The notes under the pieces were generated by a model that was not told the origin of the DNA, made no database searches, and saw only the letters and a program-made list of their open reading frames with translations. From an uncultured bacterium (GTDB lineage Bacteria > Bacteroidota > Bacteroidia > Chitinophagales > Chitinophagaceae), in contig CAILKQ010000056.1 in assembly GCA_903834825.1 (NCBI GenBank), positions 1 to 45,432 on the forward strand: 45,432 nt of DNA, in the 5' to 3' direction. Shown piece after piece: positions 40,664 to 45,432 of the stretch. Both the position numbers and the translations under genes were made by a program. Position 1 is the first letter of the stretch. Each line of letters begins with the position of its first letter.

Positions 40664-41298
40664 GACTGAAGGTATGTGGCATGACAGGGATTGCCCAGCT
40701 GAAAGAGCTGGAGACGATTGGCGTGGATTTCGCCGGCCTGATTTTCTATCCGCAATCGCCCCGCTATGCCATGAAATTTGGTTTAACACCCGGAATGCTC
40801 AAGCAAGAAAAGCTCCGCATCAACAGGGTAGGCGTTTTTGTCAATGAAGAGCAGGATACTGTTTTGAGGATTGTAGACAAATGGAAGCTGGACATGGTGC
40901 AATTGCATGGAGATGAATCACCAAGCTATTGTGAATATATTTCCCATCATGTCAAAACCATCAAAGCCTTCAGGATTGGGAACAATGAAAACGTGCCTTA
41001 CAAGACCTTTCCTTTCAATGAAGTGGTGGATTTTTATCTTTTTGACACGATGGGAAAGCAATATGGTGGTACGGGTGAGCAATTTAAATGGGACTTGTTG
41101 TGTCGTGCACCAGTGCCAAAACCTTATTTTTTGAGCGGTGGTATTGGTCCTGAAGATGTTGATCAGCTCTCCCAGTTCTGTGAAAACGAAAAAAAACTTT
41201 TTGCCATTGATGTCAACAGCAAGTTTGAACAATCACCAGGCGTCAAGGATATGAACAAAGTCAAGGATTTTTTTAATGCAATCAAAATGATCAACTGA
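40660..41298 (+). CDS. trpF: phosphoribosylanthranilate isomerase
   Basis: Amadori rearrangement of phosphoribosylanthranilate. 212 residues, a small TIM barrel. The N-terminal catalytic Cys is in MRLKVCGMTGIAQL. FAGLIFYPQSPRYA, NRVGVFVNE, DMVQLHGDESPSYC, LFDTMGKQYGGTGEQFKWDLL (with the catalytic Asp) and FLSGGIGPEDVDQL then FAIDVNSKFEQSPGVKDMNKVKDFF follow. A separate hisA is present further down this operon, so no dual-function PriA is needed. Start overlaps trpC by four bases; trpB follows after one base. Confidence 0.95.
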   Translation: MRLKVCGMTGIAQLKELETIGVDFAGLIFYPQSPRYAMKFGLTPGMLKQEKLRINRVGVFVNEEQDTVLRIVDKWKLDMVQLHGDESPSYCEYISHHVKTIKAFRIGNNENVPYKTFPFNEVVDFYLFDTMGKQYGGTGEQFKWDLLCRAPVPKPYFLSGGIGPEDVDQLSQFCENEKKLFAIDVNSKFEQSPGVKDMNKVKDFFNAIKMIN

Positions 41299-41299
41299 T

Positions 41300-42493
41300 A
41301 TGACAACGAGTTATTCAAAACCAAGTGAGCAAGGCTATTATGGTGATTTTGGTGGAGCCTATATTCCAGAAATGTTGTACCAAAATGTGGAACATCTCCG
41401 GCAACAGTATCTTTCCATTTCAAATGATCCGCTCTTTCAGCAAGAGTTTCATGCCCTTTTGAAGGATTATGTAGGAAGGCCCACGCCTCTTTTTTTGGCT
41501 GAACGCTTGAGCGAAAGGTTTGGCTCAACCATTTACCTCAAGCGGGAAGACCTCTGCCATACCGGAGCCCACAAAATCAACAATACCATTGGTCAAATCC
41601 TGCTGGCACAACGCCTGGGTAAAAAACGGATCATTGCAGAAACCGGTGCCGGACAACATGGCGTTGCAACAGCAACGGTTTGTGCGTTGAAAGGAATTGA
41701 GTGTATTGTATACATGGGTGAAAAAGACATCAAACGACAAGCGCCCAATGTAGCCAGGATGAAAATGCTGGGTGCCAAAGTGGTTCCTGCGATCAGCGGT
41801 AGCAAGACCCTCAAGGATGCTACCAATGAAGCCATCAGGGATTGGATCAACAATCCCATTGAAACGCACTATATCATCGGTTCTGTGGTTGGCCCACATC
41901 CATACCCAGACATGGTATCAAGGTTTCAGTCGGTCATCAGCAAGGAGATGCGGTCTCAATTGCTTGAAAAAATAGGAACGGAACTGCCCACCCGTGTGAT
42001 TGCCTGTGTTGGTGGCGGAAGCAATGCAGCAGGCGCTTTCTATCATTTTCTGGACGAACCCAGTGTTGAGATTGTTGCTGTAGAAGCAGCAGGTCATGGG
42101 ATCAATACCGGCATGAGCGCTGCTACCACCCAACTGGGCGTTCCCGGTATCCTTCATGGCAGCAAGAGCATCGTGATGCAAACGCCAGACGGACAAGTAG
42201 TAGAGCCACATAGCATTTCAGCAGGCCTGGATTATCCTGGCATTGGCCCCATGCATGCGCATCTTTATACCAGTTGCCGTGCCAAGTTCATGAGTGCCAC
42301 AGATGAAGAAGCACTGAAATGGGCATTCGAAATTTCCAGGTTAGAGGGCATTATTCCTGCACTGGAAACTGCCCATGCTTTTGCTGTACTGGATCAGTTG
42401 GGGATGAAGCCGGACGATGTATCTGTAATCTGCCTGAGTGGCAGGGGAGACAAAGACTTGGGTACATATATGGATGCAATGAATGAACAATAA
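41300..42493 (+). CDS. trpB: tryptophan synthase beta chain
   Basis: Condenses indole with serine, PLP-dependent. 397 residues, the TrpB1 type that pairs with TrpA. GYYGDFGGAYIPEMLYQNVEHL, the PLP lysine in CHTGAHKINNTIGQILLAQRLGKKRIIAETGAGQHGVATA (Lys of HKINN), the phosphate loop ACVGGGSNAAGAFYHF, and ISAGLDYPGIGPMHAHL then CLSGRGDKDLGTY are all intact. It lies one base after trpF and 12 bases before trpA. Confidence 0.97.
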   Translation: MTTSYSKPSEQGYYGDFGGAYIPEMLYQNVEHLRQQYLSISNDPLFQQEFHALLKDYVGRPTPLFLAERLSERFGSTIYLKREDLCHTGAHKINNTIGQILLAQRLGKKRIIAETGAGQHGVATATVCALKGIECIVYMGEKDIKRQAPNVARMKMLGAKVVPAISGSKTLKDATNEAIRDWINNPIETHYIIGSVVGPHPYPDMVSRFQSVISKEMRSQLLEKIGTELPTRVIACVGGGSNAAGAFYHFLDEPSVEIVAVEAAGHGINTGMSAATTQLGVPGILHGSKSIVMQTPDGQVVEPHSISAGLDYPGIGPMHAHLYTSCRAKFMSATDEEALKWAFEISRLEGIIPALETAHAFAVLDQLGMKPDDVSVICLSGRGDKDLGTYMDAMNEQ

Positions 42494-42505
42494 AAGACAT
42501 GGGTT

Positions 42506-43276
42506 ATGAGCAGAATTAATGATTTATTTGAGATAAAAAAAGAGAATGTACTCAATGTATATTTCACTGCAGGGTATCCGACATTGCACAGTACTTTGGA
42601 CATCATGCTGGCCTTGCAAGATGCCGGTGTTGATTTGATCGAACTGGGCATGCCCTACAGCGATCCCCTTGCTGACGGTCCTGTAATTCAGGAAAGCAGT
42701 TTGATTGCGTTGGACAACGGCATGACCATTGCCAAACTTTTTGAACAACTGAAAGGCTTTCGAGAAAATATCCATGTGCCCGTTGTATTGATGGGGTACA
42801 TGAATCCGGTGTTGCAATATGGATTTGATAAATTCTGTGCAGATGCGTCTGCTGTGGGTATTGATGGACTCATCCTTCCAGATCTTCCACCTTTGGAATT
42901 TGAACAATCGCATGGTGCCATCGTTAAAAAACATGCACTTGATTTTATTTTCCTGGTCACTCCTGAAACCAGTGAGGAAAGGGTGCGTAAACTGGATGGA
43001 CTCAGTTCCGGATTCTTGTATGCCGTTTCATCATCCTCTACGACAGGAAAGGAAAAGAATTTTGATGATGTAATTGCTTACCTCAAAAGGCTTCGATCCT
43101 ATCAGTTGAACAATCCGGTGCTGGTAGGATTTGGCATCAAAGACAAAGAAACTTTTGGAGCCGTGACTCCTTTTGCCAATGGTGCCATCATCGGTTCTGC
43201 CTTCATCAAAGCATTATCATCAGGAGAAAATCCGGATGCAGTAACAAAGGAATTCATCCGTGCGGTGCTCAACTAA
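42506..43276 (+). CDS. trpA: tryptophan synthase alpha chain
   Basis: Releases indole from indole-3-glycerol phosphate. 256 residues. NVYFTAGYPTLHSTLDIMLALQDAGVDLIELGMPYSDPLADGPVIQESS contains the catalytic Glu of ELGxPxSDP and the Asp of DPLADGP. VVLMGYMNPVLQYG, DGLILPDLPPLE, FLVTPETSEERVRKLD, GFLYAVSSSSTTG and LVGFGIKDKETFGAVTPFANGAIIGSAFIKAL follow. It ends the trp block; hisH starts four bases later on the same strand with no promoter or terminator between them. Confidence 0.96.
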   Translation: MSRINDLFEIKKENVLNVYFTAGYPTLHSTLDIMLALQDAGVDLIELGMPYSDPLADGPVIQESSLIALDNGMTIAKLFEQLKGFRENIHVPVVLMGYMNPVLQYGFDKFCADASAVGIDGLILPDLPPLEFEQSHGAIVKKHALDFIFLVTPETSEERVRKLDGLSSGFLYAVSSSSTTGKEKNFDDVIAYLKRLRSYQLNNPVLVGFGIKDKETFGAVTPFANGAIIGSAFIKALSSGENPDAVTKEFIRAVLN

Positions 43277-43280
43277 ACCC

Positions 43281-43874
43281 ATGAAACTTATTATTATCAA
43301 ATACAATGCCGGCAATGTTCGGTCGGTACAATTTGCATTGGAGCGCCTTGGCATAGAGCCAGTGCTTTCTGATGATCCGGAAGTCATTCTCGCCGCCGAC
43401 AAAATTATCTTTCCCGGAGTAGGAGAGGCCAGTTCTGCCATGGACTATTTGAAACAACGAGGGCTGGACAAAGTGATCCTTGATGCAAAGCAACCCTTTC
43501 TGGGCATCTGCCTGGGGATGCAATTGATGTGTTCCCACTCTGAAGAAAATGATACCCCTTGTCTGGGTATTTTTCAGGAAAAAGTGAAGCACTTTGTTGC
43601 GGATCAACCCCAGACCAAAATCCCTCAGATTGGTTGGAATACCATCCATGACCTGAAAACACCTTTGTTCAAGAATGTTGAAGAAAACAGCCATTGTTAT
43701 TTTGTCCACAGTTATTATGCAAGCCTGGGCAATCATACCATTGGCCAAACAGATTATTGTGGCGGGTTCAGTGCTGCCCTACAAACCAGGAATTTTTATG
43801 GGGTCCAGTTTCATCCTGAAAAAAGTGCGGAAGTCGGATCAACCATCATCAAGAATTTTTTAAACATCACCTAA
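43281..43874 (+). CDS. hisH: imidazole glycerol phosphate synthase, glutaminase subunit
   Basis: Supplies ammonia to HisF in histidine synthesis. 197 residues from the ATG at 43281. KLIIIKYNAGNVRSVQFALERLG, IIFPGVGEASSAMDYLKQRGLD, the nucleophile elbow FLGICLGMQLMCSHSEE (Cys77), IPQIGWNTI, CYFVHSYYA, and the catalytic VQFHPEKSAEVGSTIIKNF. An upstream GTG at 43260 overlaps trpA and adds a non-conserved MRCSTKP, so it is not used. It follows trpA by four bases, joining the histidine genes to the trp operon. Confidence 0.96.
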   Translation: MKLIIIKYNAGNVRSVQFALERLGIEPVLSDDPEVILAADKIIFPGVGEASSAMDYLKQRGLDKVILDAKQPFLGICLGMQLMCSHSEENDTPCLGIFQEKVKHFVADQPQTKIPQIGWNTIHDLKTPLFKNVEENSHCYFVHSYYASLGNHTIGQTDYCGGFSAALQTRNFYGVQFHPEKSAEVGSTIIKNFLNIT

Positions 43875-43877
43875 AAA

Positions 43878-44615
43878 ATGCAAATCATTCCTGCCATAGA
43901 TATCATTGATGGAAAATGTGTTCGGCTTACCGAAGGCGACTACCTGCAAAAAAAAGCGTATTCCTCATCTCCACTGGAGATGGCAAAAATATACGAAGCC
44001 AATGGCATAACCCGGCTTCACCTGGTTGATTTGGATGGCGCAAAGGCTGGCAACGTGACCAACTGGAAAGTTGCGGAGGAAATCTCAGCACATACCAATC
44101 TTATCGTTGATTTTGGAGGCGGTGTAAAGACTGTCGAAGAAGTCGAGCGAATCATTGCCCTGGGGATTTCATACGTAACGGTGGGCAGTATCGCTGTAAA
44201 AAATCCTGAAGTATTCAAAGAATGGATTGCTGTTTTTGGCCCAGAAAGGTTCATGTTGGGCGCTGATGTGAAAGATGATATGATCATGGTCAGTGGCTGG
44301 TTTGAAGCTTCCGGTCTGCAACTGATTCCCTTCATTGAATCCTACATGGCACTGGGCATCAGGAATATTTTTTGTACAGACATCAGCAAGGACGGACGTT
44401 TGGAAGGTCCATCCACCGCATTGTATGCCAAAATCAAACAACAGTTTCCAGACCTTTTTTTGATTGCCAGTGGTGGTGTTGCGGTCATGGATGACCTGTA
44501 TGATCTTGCGACTGCAGGCTGCGATGGTGCCATCATCGGCAAGGCCATTTATGAAAACAGGATTTCCATTGAATCCCTCAAAGCCTTCAACGAAAAAAAC
44601 GCAAACAAATGCTGA
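43878..44615 (+). CDS. hisA: ProFAR isomerase (phosphoribosylformimino-5-aminoimidazole carboxamide ribotide isomerase)
   Basis: Fourth step of histidine synthesis, an Amadori rearrangement analogous to TrpF. 245 residues, TIM barrel with internal half-barrel symmetry. [21 protein letters not shown] carries the first catalytic Asp (Asp8). [64 protein letters not shown] with the second catalytic Asp, and [34 protein letters not shown] follow. Three bases after hisH; its end overlaps hisF by seven bases. Confidence 0.97.
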   Translation: MQIIPAIDIIDGKCVRLTEGDYLQKKAYSSSPLEMAKIYEANGITRLHLVDLDGAKAGNVTNWKVAEEISAHTNLIVDFGGGVKTVEEVERIIALGISYVTVGSIAVKNPEVFKEWIAVFGPERFMLGADVKDDMIMVSGWFEASGLQLIPFIESYMALGIRNIFCTDISKDGRLEGPSTALYAKIKQQFPDLFLIASGGVAVMDDLYDLATAGCDGAIIGKAIYENRISIESLKAFNEKNANKC

Positions 44616-45361
44616 CCAAGCGCATCATTCCCTGCTTAGACATCAAAGATGGCCGCACTGTTAAGGGAACCAATTTCATTGATTTGCGTGATGCCGGAGA
44701 TCCTGTTGAATTGGCAGCGCTCTATGCAGCACAAGGGGCAGACGAATTGGTGTTTCTTGACATCACCGCCACCAACGAAAAAAGAAAGACATTGGCTGCT
44801 CTTGTAGACAGGATTGCACACCGGATAAATATCCCATTTACGGTTGGTGGAGGCATCTCTTCTGTTGAAGTTGTGCGCATATTGCTCGACAGTGGGGCCG
44901 ACAAGATCTCCGTCAATACTTCTGCTTTCAAAGATCCTGAGCTGATCAACCGGCTTGCGGCTGAATTTGGGAGCCAATGCGTGGTACTGGCCATTGATGC
45001 CAAGAAAAGGGAAGATGGCGAGTGGTATGTGCACCTGAACGGAGGGCGGGTTCCCACCGACAAAAGATGTCTGGATTGGGCCATCGAAGGTGTGCAGCGT
45101 GGGGCTGGAGAGATCCTGCTAACATCCATGGACCATGATGGTACCAAAGCTGGATTTGCCAAGGATATTACTGGCGCCGTTTCCAGGGCGGTGAATGTAC
45201 CCGTCATCGCTTCTGGCGGGGGTGGTCTTCCGGAGCATTTTGCTGAGATCCTGGATGGTCATGCAGATGCAGCATTGGCAGCCAGTATTTTTCATTTTCG
45301 AGAAGTATCCATCCCCGACCTCAAATTATACCTCAGGCAAAAGGGCATTCCGGTAAGATAA
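44609..45361 (+). CDS. hisF: imidazole glycerol phosphate synthase, cyclase subunit
   Basis: Uses ammonia from HisH to make imidazole glycerol phosphate and AICAR. 250 residues. [54 protein letters not shown] has catalytic Asp11 and Lys19. [41 protein letters not shown] with the second catalytic Asp, [19 protein letters not shown], and [19 protein letters not shown] complete the barrel. Its start overlaps the hisA stop by seven bases, so the subunits are translationally coupled. A weak promoter-like TAATTTTA at 45375-45382 follows, before hisI. Confidence 0.97.
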   Translation: MLTKRIIPCLDIKDGRTVKGTNFIDLRDAGDPVELAALYAAQGADELVFLDITATNEKRKTLAALVDRIAHRINIPFTVGGGISSVEVVRILLDSGADKISVNTSAFKDPELINRLAAEFGSQCVVLAIDAKKREDGEWYVHLNGGRVPTDKRCLDWAIEGVQRGAGEILLTSMDHDGTKAGFAKDITGAVSRAVNVPVIASGGGGLPEHFAEILDGHADAALAASIFHFREVSIPDLKLYLRQKGIPVR

Positions 45362-45401
45362 GCGGGATAATGCCTAATTTTACAAAGAAATAGAGCTGAA
45401 C

Positions 45402-45432
45402 ATGGATTTTAATAAGTTTTCAGATGGCCTTA
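45402..45432 (+). CDS. hisI: probable phosphoribosyl-AMP cyclohydrolase / HisIE, first 10 residues (cut by window end)
   Basis: ATG at 45402 opens MDFNKFSDGL before the window ends. The DF-x-K-F/Y-x-D-G-L start is typical of HisI/HisIE in Bacteroidetes, and hisI after hisF is the common order. With only ten residues the call rests on this short match and on position, 40 bases after hisF. Confidence 0.55.
   Translation, partial: MDFNKFSDGL

Noticed and set aside
43260-43280. hisH start at GTG 43260 overlapping trpA
   Set aside because: The added MRCSTKP is not part of HisH; the ATG at 43281 gives KLIIIKYNAGN directly.
40660-44615. Bifunctional PriA-type isomerase
   Set aside because: Distinct trpF and hisA genes with their own catalytic residues are both present in the operon.
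1-45432. CRISPR arrays, insertion sequences, tRNA or rRNA genes
   Set aside because: No regularly spaced repeats, transposase frames or tRNA-like cloverleaf sequences were seen by eye in the intergenic regions.

Overview
This 45.4 kb window looks like ordinary chromosome of a Bacteroidetes bacterium, probably from Chitinophagales/Chitinophagaceae. Four things point there. Promoter-like TAnnTTTG boxes (the Bacteroidetes -7 element) lie upstream of many genes, usually without a clear Shine-Dalgarno. There is a PorQ type IX secretion protein. DUF5683, DUF6728 and DUF1835 proteins, typical of the phylum, are present. The gene order rpsM-rpsK-rpsD-rpoA-rplQ-carA and the parA-parB-DUF5683-dapB cluster also fit. 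The family assignment is inference. No insertion sequence, prophage, CRISPR array, tRNA or rRNA was seen. Gene density is high and no gene-free stretch exceeds 300 bases; the longest gaps are about 110-210 bases and are described as regulatory sites.

Layout. (1) 1-4.8 kb: end of the alpha ribosomal operon (rpsM partial, rpsK, rpsD, rpoA, rplQ) closed by an intrinsic terminator, then carA and aroQ. (2) 4.8-10.5 kb: a secreted Asp-box beta-propeller gene broken by one in-frame TAA, a YwqK-like secreted protein, aconitase, and a small PspC-domain protein. (3) 10.5-16.4 kb: kdsA, an SDR-type threonine dehydrogenase, then a leftward operon parA-parB-DUF5683-dapB-rrf2-msrC, joining chromosome partitioning to lysine/peptidoglycan precursor synthesis and redox functions. 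(4) 16.4-23.7 kb: an FMN reductase and membrane metallophosphoesterase pair, two outer-membrane proteins, Lon protease and PorQ. (5) 23.7-28.8 kb: M42 aminopeptidase and a lipoprotein (leftward), a LuxE-like acyl-protein synthetase relative and a 55-residue DUF6728 protein (rightward), and a leftward surE-membrane protein-lpxB operon. (6) 28.9-36.6 kb: an XRE/S24 (LexA-like) regulator with a perfect operator-like palindrome in its own promoter, topoisomerase IV parE-DUF1835-parC, accD and smpB.

(7) 36.6-45.4 kb is the most interesting part: one tightly packed transcription unit trpE-trpG-trpD-trpC-trpF-trpB-trpA-hisH-hisA-hisF-hisI (the last cut by the window end). It is preceded by a 17-codon open frame, MKRNYTNNGWHFISDKG, with adjacent Trp and His codons. 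After it come mutually exclusive RNA pairings and a strong intrinsic terminator 14 nt before trpE. This reads as a ribosome-mediated attenuator whose leader peptide could sense both tryptophan and histidine supply, matching the mixed trp-his content of the operon. It is the best candidate here for an undescribed regulatory system.

A second recurring theme is that several TAnnTTTG boxes end only 3-5 nt before the start codon (pspC, the 18.3 kb outer-membrane gene, porQ, trpL and, more weakly, kdsA), which suggests leaderless or nearly leaderless transcripts.
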